Below are positions 22,255 to 33,739 of a DNA stretch of 64,000 nucleotides, one piece after another. Position 1 is the first letter of the stretch; each line of letters opens with the position of its first letter. The DNA comes from Chaetoceros tenuissimus. Taxonomy: Eukaryota; Bacillariophyta; Thalassiosirophyceae; Chaetocerotales; Chaetocerotaceae. The stretch is from assembly GCA_021927905.1 (NCBI GenBank), contig BLLK01000046.1, positions 124,001 through 188,000 of the forward strand, given 5' to 3'. The position numbers and the translations under genes are program-made. Below the pieces are notes generated by a model, which did not search any database, was not told where the DNA came from, and saw only the letters and a program-made list of their open reading frames with translations.

Positions 22255-22977
22255 ATGACTAGCAGAAAAGACACTCGATTCTTGCAACTCATCAAGGAGG
22301 TTGAAACCCGAAAAGACTTTCCAATGCTATGGAATACAATGTATAACATCAAAAAGAATGAAGAGATCAGTTCAAATGTTGTAACTTTTTACGGACACAA
22401 TTTTCATAAAGTGGGTATTAGAGCAAGCTTTTCAAACTTTTTCATTCATGAAGAGGTGCCATTTACCATACCTGAAGTGTGTTGGAATCAAATGGTACAA
22501 AAGTTACAAAGTGAAGGTGGTTCGCAGCTCCCTCCTCGAACTGTCCAGATTTCTTTTTCTGAAAAAAGTATAATGCTTTGCAAAGCTGCAGTGTTCGGTG
22601 ATGCTAAAACCTATCGTCAAATTCTCAACGCAGACTCTCCTGCACTTTGTAAAGTACTAGGTCGAAGAGTATCCCCTTTTGATGAAAGATTATGGCAAAA
22701 AGTATTTTTAGAGGTAGCATTTGAGGTAGTTTATCAAAAGTTCCTTGCTTTTAGAGAGTCCGATGAGTCTAGAAAATATTATGATTTCTTGATTCAAACT
22801 AGATATTCCTTGATTGCTGAAGCTGCACCAAGAGACAAGATTTGGGGAATAGGGAAAGGGGCCAAGCATCCGCAGGTTGCCGATTGTAGAAGTTGGGGGG
22901 AAGGTAATGTCCTTGGCTTTGCGCTAATGAAAGCAAGAGACACACTGTTGAGTGAATCAGAGTGGGAATTACTCTAA
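22255..22977 (+). CDS. NADAR / YbiA-like N-glycosidase
   Basis: 240 residues, single exon. The order of motifs fits the NADAR family: SFSNFFIHEEVPF near residue 60, EKSIMLCKAAVFGD near 102, PALCKVLGRRV near 130, a Trp-containing helix (ERLWQKVFLEV), and near 190 IAEAAPRDKIWGIG followed by GNVLGFALMKARD. In E. coli YbiA and plant COS/RibA-type proteins these residues form an N-glycosidase pocket that cleaves riboflavin-pathway intermediates, and some relatives act on ADP-ribosyl groups. Catalytic Glu and Asp positions (EA..D..WGIG) are present, so the enzyme looks active. The N-terminal 55 residues are an addition without a recognised role. No targeting peptide is visible, suggesting the cytosol. 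The promoter side carries a decamer repeat. Confidence 0.82.
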   Translation: MTSRKDTRFLQLIKEVETRKDFPMLWNTMYNIKKNEEISSNVVTFYGHNFHKVGIRASFSNFFIHEEVPFTIPEVCWNQMVQKLQSEGGSQLPPRTVQISFSEKSIMLCKAAVFGDAKTYRQILNADSPALCKVLGRRVSPFDERLWQKVFLEVAFEVVYQKFLAFRESDESRKYYDFLIQTRYSLIAEAAPRDKIWGIGKGAKHPQVADCRSWGEGNVLGFALMKARDTLLSESEWELL

Positions 22978-23522
22978 TCAGAACTGAGGTATTTCTAGTG
23001 TGCATACTTTTGCGATTGGTCTTGTTTCATCAAAGTGAGACTAGGAAGGAAGTGCTGAGTATAATGTATTTCCTTGTCTAGATCTAAAGCTACTTAAAAA
23101 GTATTCATCTTCCAAAGTTAATTCCCTTTCTATTTTTACCATTTTCAATATCCATAGGATTCAACGCATAATGAATAGTTCTACCACCTACGTAGGAATG
23201 AATAGTTCTACCACTTACGTAGGAATGAGATTATGTATCTCAGATGGTATGGAAATAAAAGTGAAAGCAAATTATTTTAGGTCTTTGACCAATGACTTCT
23301 TCATCGTCTGCCACGACACAGAAAAGGGAAAGAAAAGAGAGGGGGGAGGAGAGGGGGGAGGAGAAACCTACCCTACTGTCCCTTTGCTTTTTTGGAGAAG
23401 GTTTTGTATTTTTGTTTTGCCGTTTTGCCTCATATTTCATGTTTCATACGAGTATGTTATTTCATCAGTTTTGCCCTTGTCGTTTCCTTTCTATAAGAAC
23501 TTCTGTGTCTCTCTAAATTGAA
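22978..23522. other. Intergenic region
   Basis: 545 bp between two plus-strand genes. It holds the 27-bp duplication at 23171-23224, a purine-rich run (GGGGGGAGG-type, 23340-23362) and a T-rich stretch before the next ATG. Short open frames starting in the 27-bp repeat have no recognisable product. Confidence 0.35.
23171..23224 (+). repeat. 27-bp direct duplication containing TACGTAGGA
   Basis: Two adjacent 27-bp units (23171-23197 and 23198-23224) differing at one base; each ends in TACGTAGGA. It looks like a recent replication-slippage duplication of a possible ACGT-core site. Confidence 0.7.
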
Positions 23523-24290
23523 ATGAGTATTGAAACTCCATGGTCTCATGAACTTGGTGCACTTGCTTTGGCGCCTTTGCCATCTTCAAAGCAATCTGGA
23601 GCAGATAGTGTCACATCATCGCCAGCAAGTATTTCATCAGAATCAAGTCGAAGAATGCAACAGCTCTGGCCTGTACTACTATATCCATCATGGTCGAAAG
23701 CAGTCCTGAAATCTGGTTTATTGAATGATGTAGATTCATTGAAGATTGTTGGAGTTAAAAAGGCAATTCTTATCAAAGATTTAGCGAAAAATAGAGTTCC
23801 GAAAAGGGTAGCTTTAGGCTCGGCTTCTGCAACAACAAAATTCAGACCGAAAGTTGTAGCTCATTATTTGGGTTTTGGAGAAGAGGCATCTTGGACATCT
23901 ATCAGTGCAGCTGCAGTAAAAAAGTACACAATAGAATCATGTAAGAAAATACTTCTTGATCTCCAAGAAGAATGTGGAAAGGCAGATTCTGTCAACAACT
24001 TTGCAAGTCTTTATCAGGCAATGCAGGAAGCAAGTATTCTCCTTGAAAAGCCTAGCTACAAACCAGAAAATATATGTGCTGATTATAATATTGAAAACAA
24101 TTTTCGCAAGATGGACAAACAAAATGGAGCACAACGACATGAGAAATCCAAACCCTCTAATCCAAACAATGACGAAGCAGAAGAGATGAATTTCACACCT
24201 GAGAATTTTGACGATTGGCGACAAGGTGGCAACACACAAAAGGGGACACAAACTCAAGATTTCAGCCAATGTAGCATTAATCAATTGTAA
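23523..24290 (+). CDS. Protein of unknown function with PWWP-like core
   Basis: 255 residues, single exon. Residues about 45-130 have the spacing of a PWWP-like barrel: QLWPVLLYPSW, then KRVALGSAS and KVVAHYLGFGEEASWTSI, where a Trp-Pro opening and a W at the end of the barrel would form the aromatic cage. A helical part follows (KKILLDLQEECGKADSVNNF). The C-terminal 80 residues are polar and Asn/Gln-rich, probably disordered. If the barrel is real the protein would be a nuclear histone or DNA reader, but the match is weak and may be coincidental. No targeting peptide is seen. It is convergent with the YqgE gene, stop codons 72 bp apart. Confidence 0.55.
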   Translation: MSIETPWSHELGALALAPLPSSKQSGADSVTSSPASISSESSRRMQQLWPVLLYPSWSKAVLKSGLLNDVDSLKIVGVKKAILIKDLAKNRVPKRVALGSASATTKFRPKVVAHYLGFGEEASWTSISAAAVKKYTIESCKKILLDLQEECGKADSVNNFASLYQAMQEASILLEKPSYKPENICADYNIENNFRKMDKQNGAQRHEKSKPSNPNNDEAEEMNFTPENFDDWRQGGNTQKGTQTQDFSQCSINQL

Positions 24291-24362
24291 ACTTGTAGAT
24301 AGCATTCACTTTATTGTAAAAACGCGAAAAGTTTCTGTAAATTTCCTTTTCGAATAGTCCTA

Positions 24363-25707
24363 TTAATTGAATGACTCCTCGTCGCTGTACAATCTATCAC
24401 GAACTTCTTTAAATTCTCCCCCCATTAGCTCCATTATCTCTGTCCAAAGAGGTTTTGCACGTTTAGCCCCTAATCTGTCTCTGCTTTTAAATAAAACTTC
24501 TTTCGATACGGATGCAACGAACCAAGATCCATCTCGAATTTCTTTTTCAAGCTATAAAACACGTCGTAGGTAAGTAATGATGAGAATTTTCAACAGTCCA
24601 CATTTCAAAAGGATGCAACAAAAATCTTACCTGCATTGGAAGCCATCTAGTGCTTTGAACAAAGAATTTAAAGTCAAAACCTGACATGGGTTTTTCTAGA
24701 GAAGGATCAGTCATAGCTTCTTGAGCTTGAACTGGATCGCCTCCATGATACAATCCGTCCTCTGTGATTTGCTTTGCACCTTCTACATTTGGACAAACAT
24801 GGATCATATCCAACCCATTAATGCTACTTTTTTGATCAGATCCAGAAGAGGTACCTCCAAACCAAAGAGGCTGAATCATGAATGCACCGAGATTTGGAGG
24901 CGGGGAATCATTTGTTCCATCTTCATTATCCAATTGCTGGTTCTCAAGGTCTCCGATTAAATATCCTGTTCTACGATTCAACAACAATGCATGGCATCCT
25001 TTCAATGGATGCCTATCCAACAAAATCAAAACTGGTAACAAATCTGCTCTTCTGTCTGGTCCTAATTCAGGGGGAGGTGGAAGAGTAAGACCAAACTTGG
25101 ACAACAATGCAAGAGAAGGTGGTTTGCCATCTGAAAAATCGTCACAGAACTTTGCTGGATTCGCAATAAGACAAACACCGCTCTCTAAAGCCTTTGATAC
25201 ATCTGAAATATCTATTGGTTCAGCCCAATCAGTAGGAGGCAAATCAGCATCTGAACTTTTGGTAGTTGCAAAGCTGATGAGCTGATCTACTGATGAGAGA
25301 TTTGAGATGTCAGACTCCTCAACGAGTTCAGGGTAATCATCCTCGTCTTCTTCGGTTTCAGCGTCTTTTTCAGTCTCTTCAGGAATACCCATCATTGCTT
25401 TGAAATTTGCAACTGCACTATCATCAATATCAATGTATTCGTCATCATCCTCATCGTCTTCGTCATCATCTTCGTCGTCTCCAAAGTCATTATATTCAAA
25501 ACCTGCTGCTAACTCAGTAGCTATTACTCTATCATTTCTATTTGCATGCAAATCTCGTTGCAACTGAAAGAGTATATTTTCATTGACAACCTCTTGACTT
25601 GGAAAGCAGTCAGCCGTAGAACTAAAAGATGAATGTAGTTGTGTTGCTGCTGGAACGAAAGCAACTGTTTGTAAAACTAACAGACTTGAAATTAGTACCG
25701 ATAGCAT
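24363..25707 (-). CDS. Plastid-targeted YqgE/AlgH (UPF0301) family protein
   Basis: Exons 25707-24631 and 24551-24363 (79-bp GT-AG intron) give 421 residues. MLSVLISSLLVLQTVAFVPA is a signal peptide ending in AFVP, a diatom plastid motif. An acidic Asp/Glu-rich stretch follows (about 75-135). From about residue 155 the YqgE fold is visible: GVCLIANPAKF, HPLKGCHALLLNRRTGYLIGD as separate blocks, PLWFGGTSSG, MIHVCPN and, across the splice, STRWLPMQ then LEKEIRDGSWFVA, the W...QL..E...G.W signature. Plant and algal relatives are plastid proteins of unknown biochemical role. Without the second exon the domain would lose its final helix, so the intron is well supported. An in-frame upstream non-ATG extension was not used. 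Confidence 0.85.
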
Positions 25708-26081
25708 ATTAGAAGTTTCCTGTATTGCCTGAAATAGTTCTACTAAGGTGCTCAATCTAGGTGTTGTACATATATGTTTAGATTTTCCACAAGTAGACTT
25801 GCGAAATTTGAACGTTTGAACTTCGTTTGAAATACGTAGAGAGATGAGATGCTGATGGATGACAAGATGATGTGTTCGTGTTTTTCATCTCTTGAATTGA
25901 ACCAATATCTAACTTTCTTCTCTTCTCATCTTTGTCTCTTTTTATGATATGACTATAGCTAAATGATTCAAAAGTGGATCTTGTATTGAGCTATTGACTC
26001 CCTACTGGTCGCTAAAAAAATTTCTTTTCCTCATGTTTCTATTGTTTCTATTCTTCTAATGACTATGTAGGGTACTACCGT
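25708..26081. promoter_or_regulatory. Divergent intergenic region
   Basis: 374 bp between the YqgE gene and the F-box-like gene. A TACGTA site lies at 25833-25838. A C/T-rich tract runs from about 25915 to 25945. Nothing else is supported. Confidence 0.3.
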
Positions 26082-26714
26082 ATGTCACACCGAGCACAAC
26101 CTTGTTTAAGATACCATTTATTTTTAATCAATTTGATGAACCATTCAAGTCATCATAAGAGGAAAAGATGCCGGTCATGTTCACCTGAGCGAGATAAGAA
26201 AAAAGTAAAGACATATGAGGAAAACATTTTATCGGTATTGCCTGATGAGCTGCTTGCTCAGTGTCTATCGTTTGTTGGAGAGAAGAGTTTTCGATATATT
26301 GCACCAGTTTGCAAGTCTTTTCATAAAGTGTACAATAGGCATTACACAAAGATGACAAATATCGAGGCATCACTGTCTTCTCCAAAATGTGTCGAGATTT
26401 ACATGAAAGAATCAACAACTATGCATGCGCACCCTTGTCATCAAGTGAAATTTGTAGTTGATCAAGCGGCTAAATTTGGAAGAATAGATATATTCGAATG
26501 GATTCTAGATACCTTTCTACCTTGTGGATTTGAGAAGGTAGTTGGTCAAATATGGAATAAAAATTGTGTATGGAAAAAACACAAGGGGAAACCATTTGTG
26601 GTTGATTCCGTTTCAAATTGCTTCTGGGATTCTAAAACAGTGGAAAATGCAAATCGTAATGAGCAGACTTTGATGCTGAAATGGCTACAAGATCATACGC
26701 TATTGGATAATTGA
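26082..26714 (+). CDS. Short F-box-like protein
   Basis: 210 residues from ATG 26082; a second in-frame ATG at 26133 (MNHSSHHKRK) may be the real start. A basic stretch precedes LSVLPDELLAQCLSFVG...YIAPVCKSFHKVY at about residues 45-80, which fits an F-box-like helix set. The following WILDTFLP helix resembles the first ankyrin-type repeat of the large F-box/ankyrin families of diatoms, but the protein ends after one or two such units, so it may be a shortened family member. An F-box would link a target to an SCF ubiquitin ligase. No target can be inferred. Confidence 0.55.
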   Translation: MSHRAQPCLRYHLFLINLMNHSSHHKRKRCRSCSPERDKKKVKTYEENILSVLPDELLAQCLSFVGEKSFRYIAPVCKSFHKVYNRHYTKMTNIEASLSSPKCVEIYMKESTTMHAHPCHQVKFVVDQAAKFGRIDIFEWILDTFLPCGFEKVVGQIWNKNCVWKKHKGKPFVVDSVSNCFWDSKTVENANRNEQTLMLKWLQDHTLLDN

Positions 26715-27027
26715 GATATGAAAGGAAAGGGAGATTTCAACTTTTCCGAAAACGGCAAATGTATAGCAAACAATGTTCGCATCACTTTGTTGAAAATATT
26801 ATATCACAAAGATTAGATTATCAGCTTTATTATTCTTGTTTGTAGATAAGTCAAATGCAAATGATTAGGAAAATTACTCAACTCAAGTCCGTCTACAGAA
26901 GAAAAATACACAACCTATATAAAGAAGGTCGGTCGAATGGTGAGAAACAGTTTGGTTCAAAAGAAAAAGGGATTTGAACAATATAAAACAATGAAAAATA
27001 CTCCAGAAAAACGTTATTATTTTGAAT
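26715..27027. other. Convergent intergenic region
   Basis: 313 bp between converging genes, AT-rich, expected to hold two 3' ends. I see no gene or repeat in it. Confidence 0.4.
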
Positions 27028-30000
27028 CTATATCTTTTCTGTATCCTCATTCCCAACTCTAGAAGACGCTAAGGCGGAAGCTCGAGCCAAGTTGATGATT
27101 GCTCTGAGAATCCTCCTTTTCTTTATCATTCGTTCATTGAAAACATCGTCTAAAGTTCTTCCGCTCTCAGTATCTGTAGTTTCCAACTCGATTTCTCCCT
27201 TTAGTATTGTCAGCCGTTTAGCTAAAGCTGTGGCAGCGTCAATCACGTGGACTTTGCCATTTTCGTTGACACTCAATTCCTTGAGACAAGGGTCGTCTAA
27301 TATTTTGTCAGTTGAATGAAAGTCTTTCACACCTAAACCTAGAGGAGGCTCAAGAACCTGTAGTAAAGTCTTCACCTCTTCTGCCTGGATGAACCAAGTA
27401 GCTTCGGGATCAAATCTACTCCACGCTGCTGTGAACGCAGCTAAATCCTCTGCCTTCAATATTTCACCCTCGTTACTAGATTCAAATGCTTCAAGGACAA
27501 TTCCAACAAATAAATTCATTACCACGTAGGACATCAACAACGTGAAGGAATAAAAGTAGATGAAGCCAAAGAGTCCTGCTCCACATCCATTGACATGCCT
27601 GCATTCTGGCAGATCCGCTTCAGAAATGCACCAGGGGGAGTCATAGACTGGACTCTCACTGCAATTTGGTTGGTTAACCATCATACTTCGCATGAAACCA
27701 TTCCAGTTCTCACCGGTTGAAAATCGAAGAAGTAGTAACATTGCATTTCCAAAAGATCGAAAGTTTGCATGATCGTCAATTTCCTCGTTGTTTGGAAGAA
27801 ACGAGAAAGACTGAACCCCTACTACTGCATACATGAAGAAGAGTAGCAGCATTAGGAATCCAATGTTTGCAATACTTGGTACTGACATGATCAAAGTGTT
27901 GAATAGTGTCCTCAATTTCTTCAAGTTCCTCACTAGACGAAAGAGTCTACAAATGCGAGCTAAGCGAATGACTCCTACAACCGATGATGCCGACGAAATA
28001 AATATATTGATTACAAGACCAAAATTGGTTCCGCAAACTACTAGTAAGTCAAATATATTCCACCTGTCGTCGAAAAATCTCGCAGAGAGTGCAATCAGCT
28101 TTAGTACAATCTCAATTGTAAATATTGTAGCAAAAGTATAATTGAGCGAAGAAATTATAAATTGTTTTTCTTCCGAGTCTCCAAAGGAGGTCATCGCTGT
28201 TACCAAAGCAGAGCCAATTATACATGCCGAGATGAACGGTTCGAAGTGTTGGTTTGAATGAGGCATAACAAAGTCGAAGCATTTTGCACGAAAACTATTT
28301 TCTGGTCGATCAAGTTTCCTCAATGGTCGAATTTTCATGATAAATTGTTGTGTTCGTGCCCAGTTCTTCTGACCTACAATTCAAGATTTTGTTTACTACG
28401 TGAGATGATCAAATAAGAACAACAAGGAAACGTCTAAACATTCCTACCTTCTGTCATCAAGGTTCGGCCAGTGCTTGTCCTTATCTTATTGAAATTGTCA
28501 ATAGTCACTCCGACAAAAAGTTCTAATACAAAAAATGAACCAAAAATAAGAAAGGAAATGAAAAAGATTGCCCACATAGGGTTGCTGTTTTGTCTAGGCT
28601 GCATCTCAATTCCTCGTTGGTCTACAGCAGCAAACATGACATCAGTCCAGCCCTCGGTTGTCGAGATCTCAAATAAGGTAGCAATGCCATTAATTATATT
28701 GTCAAAATTTTGAGGAATTGTCAGTTTCCACTCCCCTGGAGCGAGGCAATTGCAGACTTCCATTGATGTTGGTATTGTATCGTCAGACCATGCATTTACA
28801 TTGCAACCCTCGATATCAGGCAAAAACAATTCTCTAAATTGCTGTGGTGCATCTCCCCAACGTGTCGGTTTTACCAAGAAGTCCAATTGCTCCTCACTCA
28901 AATCGTCGAACCTTGGCCCAGAGCAATGATAAAATGTTCCTTTGAGAAAGTTGACAGCAAAAGAAGCAAAGATGAGAAAAAATAGCCCACACAAAACACC
29001 AACATTTGCGACGGAAGGAAAGGAAAGAAGCAAGGCATCGACAACTATCTTCAACTCAGGAAACTTGTTCACCATCCGTAGAGGACGTAGAACTCTTAGA
29101 GTCCTTAAAGACTTCAATGCACTTCCAGACCATACTTTTGCTAAACTCAAAACAGAAATGATTACAATGAAAAAATCCAATACATTCCAAGCACTCCTCA
29201 AATATGCTTTACTTTCGGAAAAGAGTCCATATGCTAATATTTTGACAATAGCCTCACCGACAAATACCATGGTAAAGACGTAATCACAAACTTGCAGCGC
29301 CTTGATAAAAAAAGAGCTTGGGTCCAAGAGAGGATTGTCTAAAGCAAGTAACAGACTACTAATCACAATCAAGACAGTTATGACAACGTCAAACCACTTT
29401 TTCTCGACAATCTTCAAACAAAACTTTCGAAACCTATTGTCTTTGCCAATTTTTGCCCATAGAAGCTGTATTGTGGATGGCCGTTTCACATCTCTCTTTT
29501 TTGTCTGTGAATCCTCCCTCGATTCCAAGGCAAGCTCAAGTTTCTGCTCATCCACTAGATCTCCATTCTCCTCAAAGTTTTTCAACAAGATTGCTAGAAA
29601 CAAATTCATGACAATGAACACTCCTATAATAATCAAGGAAATGATGTAGAATGTAGCTACCATCCCTTTTGCTTTCCAGCAATCATACATGATGGTGTTC
29701 CAGTTTTCACCCGTGAGAATTTGAAAGACTGTAACCATGGACCAATAGAAACTATCAAAATTAGCTCTGGGCACGTACGCTTCTTCATAACCTTCATCAG
29801 AAAGTTTCAAGGCTACATTGTTCATATTTGAAAATCTAAGTCTATTTGCCAAGATCTGCATGCCGATGAGGCTATAAATAAACATGAATAGTAACAACAA
29901 GGCTGCAAAGTTCCAGATTTCCGAAATGGTAGACGCAATTGTTCTCAACAAGGACTGAAGAGACTTCCACTTCTTGGCCATTTTGAAGATTCGAAACAAT

Positions 30001-31840
30001 CGCAGCGATCTCAAAACAGAAAATGCACTACTACCAGAAGTAGCATGTGGTACACATAGAATGAATACTAGCTCAATCAGTGAAATGGCTCCAACAATTC
30101 CATCAAAGCACCTGAAACCATCGCTTTGATGGTTTGTACATTTTATGTCAGAGATACTGCTTCGAGAACGGAAATTACATTTTTTGACTAGACTTACCTC
30201 CAATAAGCACGGGGACCATAAACAATATTGCATACGATGACATCACAAATAAAAATAAATGTGAAACAAGTGTTGAAAGTCTCAAGCAGCTGTGCATGCT
30301 TGTCCTTGATACCATAGTGATCAAGACTCAAAACTATCGTATTCAGTACGATGCAAACCATGATGAAGATAGAGTGGTAATCTATTTTCTTTAGTCGCTG
30401 CTCTGGTGGTGAAGAGTTTTCTTGTTCATCAACCGTATTGCTAAAATGTCCACTATTACCCCAACTCTGTTCATCGTTCAGATCTTCCTCATTCTGGATT
30501 TCATCGAGCGACTTTGTAATGACAGCTAGAACAATATTGAGGACAATGTATCCACAAATGACAACTTGTAAGGCAAAGATAAGTATAGCAGGAGTCACCA
30601 TCCACGCATCCATAATTTGATAGAGTAAATCAGTCCAACCTTCCAGAGTAATGACTTGGAACGAAGTCAAGAAAGCCGAAAGGAAGGTGTCGTAATTCGT
30701 GAATCCATAATTCAAACTCTCTATGAATGTGCCCGACCTCATTCGAGGATAGCCATAAGGAATATGACTATCAATAAATCTTGGATTCCCAAAACGATCA
30801 TAGTTCGACCCGCAAGTTCTCTCTTGTAGTATTTGAGTCGACTGGTCCATGTACAAACAGTGATGATTTCCTTTCCCACTCAGACTACATATTCTCTCAT
30901 CAGCATCATCAATTGGCCAAATGCAATCCATTGGTCCATATTGAAACCAAGGCGAAGTACTTTGTGTCCAGGATGGATCATCGTTGTCGAAAGATGAACA
31001 TCGATACTCTTCGGGATTTACAATAACTTTGTTCAGATATTCACTCCAGCAGATATCATTCACATCGGTGCAATTTTCTGGCATTTTGATTGGATAGGGA
31101 GTCAATCTACATCTAGCATGTAGTAGTCCCTTCCAAAACATCATACCAGTGAGGCTGAAACCAAAAATTAAAAACCCAAGTAAAAGCATGACATTTGAAA
31201 GATCCTTGTACGATTTAACCAAAGCCCCAACTATTTTTCTTAGACCTGGTAACTTGACAAGTGACCTCAGTGGTCTAAGCACTCTAAAGCTCCGCAATGC
31301 CGACAAATTTGGCACAATGGGTATCACAGAAATTACACTGAAAGAAATGAAGGAATGAAGGAATGAATAAGCTACTAGGGAAAGAAAAGAAACAACATTT
31401 TAGTCCAAAAGTCCTTACCTCAAAACGACAATGACGAAATCAAAAATATTCAAGCCATTTCTTAGATATGCATTCTGCCCTCTGAAAAGACCAAATGCAA
31501 AAATCTTTACGAAACACTCGAGTATAAACACTACAGCAAAGAATACCTCAGTTATTTCAAAGATATTGTTCCTCCACGACTTTGTTGGATCAGGCTGGTA
31601 ATTATCGTCAATGAATCGATAGTCTACACATGCCATGGAGATGGCATTCAGAACAATCATGAAGATGATAAAGGTCTCAAAGCGAGGATCTGACACAAGC
31701 TGTATGCATTTCCTTCGAAACGTCGATTCGATGGGAATAAAACCAAGGCTTTTCCTGGTGTACTTGACCTCGATTCCTTCCTCATCTGTGCATCTTTCAG
31801 TATTCTTACAGTCATTGTGCTCACTGGGATGCACTCTCAT
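27028..31840 (-). CDS. Four-domain voltage-gated calcium channel, Cav-type (EEEE filter)
   Basis: Four exons, 31840-31419, 31337-30198, 30111-28448 and 28373-27028, with GT-AG introns of 81, 86 and 74 bp, give about 1523 residues. There are four homologous six-helix repeats. The S4 sensors are SFRVLRPLRSLVKL, SVLRSLRLFRIFKM, SLRTLRVLRPLRMV and RLARICRLFRLVRNLKKLR. The pore loops read TLEGW, TGENW, TTEGW and TGENW (filter Glu at about residues 373, 655, 1007 and 1297), the EEEE ring of calcium-selective Cav channels, unlike the sodium DEKA ring. The junction of exons 3 and 4 restores QKNWARTQQF ahead of domain IV, a conserved linker. After IVS6, AAWSRFDPEATWFIQ is an EF-like proximal C-terminus as in animal Cav and Nav. 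It should carry depolarisation-driven calcium entry at the plasma membrane. The start is the first ATG. Confidence 0.93.
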
Positions 31841-32138
31841 GCTGGTATTTGTTTGCACTACTTAGAAGTACTTTAACTCGTAGATTCCGAAGTTGTTAGT
31901 AGGTTTGAATTGGCTTCTTTCTTTCCAAATTTGATTTTTACTAACAGTAAATAACGTCTGAAGAACACTGGAGAACACCTGAGAACATTCACTCATCTCA
32001 GTCCTCCGTCTATCTTGATCGCAGTCAATACTTACTTGTTCTATGTTTTATTCACATTAGAATATTCCATTCGATGAATCCTTCTCTAATAGTATCCATC
32101 CATCTCATACATCAACCCATTTCACAAGAACTTTCAAC

Positions 32139-33290
32139 ATGACCAGTGGTAGAAACATCGCTCTCTTCGCATCTACGTTTGGCTTCCCTGAAACAGATTA
32201 TGCCACAACACAAAAGAAGCTTCTAGAACATGCAACTTTCAAACCTATACAGAATGAAATCTACTTTGAAGAACAGTGTGAATTCCAACTTCCTAACGGT
32301 CGTAATATATCCGCTGGTAAATTTTTCATGCCATCTATTGCTGAGTTGCGTCAACGAGTATCTGAAGGTCTAGCTAGCAACGATCAGATACGCAAATCAC
32401 AAAAAGCAAAGATTTCTGTAAAAAATATTGTCGGAGAATCGAGATCATTACACACATCTGATATAATTCCAAATGGCTCTGTTATCCAAGCTGCAAGTCA
32501 ATTTAATTACTTGGAAATGCCTAGTCCAGGTGGAATCCCCGAAAATGGTATTGAATGCTACAAGTATGATGGAACCCAAGGTCCTGCTTGTGCCACTGCC
32601 TGCTTTGGTGGAACTGCTTATCGTAATTACCTTGTTCCTATGCAGAGATTTATCGGTAATACAAATAAACCTGGAACAAGAAGGGGTCAAATAAAAAGTG
32701 ATCAGTTAAATGGTCTTCATCTAGTTGAAGAATATTTGGAATCTCATTTTGGATTGATACCATGGAAAGTAAAAAATGGATACATTGAATCAAAAAAGGA
32801 ACAGCTGAACAAGTTAAATGGGTATCTTAAAGAAAAGGATGTTCAAGAACAAGTTTTAGAAAGAGTACGTATTGGTGTCCAAGCAGATGTTCAAGTTACT
32901 GATGAAACAGCTTTTGAGAAGTTTGTGACACAGACCTATAATTCAGCCATTAGTATTGGTTACTCAGATGTTCCTTTGCAATATTGGGAACCAATCGCTA
33001 GAATAGTTTTAGATGCAACATATGAAGCAACAATGCTGGTGGGGATATTGAATTCAATCAATTCAGCAAAGGCAGACAACAATAATGGTTCGGAGACAGG
33101 AGTGAACAAATTGTATTTGACCAAAGTAGGAGGAGGCGTGTTTAGGAACCGAGAAGAATGGATCCAAAGAAGTATGAGGAGAGCTTTTAAGAAAGCTGCA
33201 GAATATGGCATAGATTTGGATGTATCCATCGTCCACTACAGGAGAAACTTTCCCGAGAATTACAAACTGCTGGCGAGTTCATCTTATTAA
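32139..33290 (+). CDS. Macrodomain/PARG-like conserved protein
   Basis: 383 residues, single exon. The central block VIQAASQFNYLEMPSPGG, YKYDGTQGPACA, FGGTAYRNYLVP and, near the C-terminus, TKVGGGVFRNREEWIQ has the order of a macrodomain: an ASNFN-like ADP-ribose contact, a catalytic-loop region and a GGG-FxNxxxWI phosphate loop. I recall the same blocks in uncharacterised proteins of trypanosomatids and bacteria, usually left unnamed. If the fold is right it would bind or hydrolyse ADP-ribose groups. An insertion of about 100 residues lies between the blocks. No targeting peptide is visible. The family resemblance is moderate and the function is inferred. Confidence 0.6.
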   Translation: MTSGRNIALFASTFGFPETDYATTQKKLLEHATFKPIQNEIYFEEQCEFQLPNGRNISAGKFFMPSIAELRQRVSEGLASNDQIRKSQKAKISVKNIVGESRSLHTSDIIPNGSVIQAASQFNYLEMPSPGGIPENGIECYKYDGTQGPACATACFGGTAYRNYLVPMQRFIGNTNKPGTRRGQIKSDQLNGLHLVEEYLESHFGLIPWKVKNGYIESKKEQLNKLNGYLKEKDVQEQVLERVRIGVQADVQVTDETAFEKFVTQTYNSAISIGYSDVPLQYWEPIARIVLDATYEATMLVGILNSINSAKADNNNGSETGVNKLYLTKVGGGVFRNREEWIQRSMRRAFKKAAEYGIDLDVSIVHYRRNFPENYKLLASSSY

Positions 33291-33739
33291 CACCGTATTT
33301 TCATATTCTCTTTCAAACATCTCTTGCACCCTTTCAGAGGAAAAATGCAATAGGAATAATAATGTAGTTTGAAGTATTTTTTAATAAATACTTTCTCTCT
33401 CATTTTTCCATTTTTATTTTGGTCGTACTTTTAGGAAAAGAAAGAGAAGAGAAGCGGAGACGAAGTATGTGAAGAGAAGAATGAAGCAAAAAGACGAGCA
33501 TCGAGCATCGAGCATGTTGTAGTCTAGTTGTAGTCTAGTTGTAGTCCATAGTCTCTTCAATTACCTACCGTACGAAAGTATCCAAATCCATTTCACTAAA
33601 GCTCAAAATTTGGATCAGAAGTGGCTCAAACGGCTGAGGTAAAAAAGCAACAAGCGATCTCTGAGAAAGAGAGACAGACGGAGACTTAGTCCAACACACT
33701 CAAGTCAAACACAGTGACAAAAAATATCTTCCAGTGAAC
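33291..33739. other. Intergenic region with short tandem repeats
   Basis: 449 bp between two plus-strand genes. Near 33495-33514 there are three copies of CGAGCAT, followed to about 33549 by two and a half copies of GTAGTCTAGTT. The remaining sequence is A/G-rich leader. No gene is seen. Confidence 0.45.
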
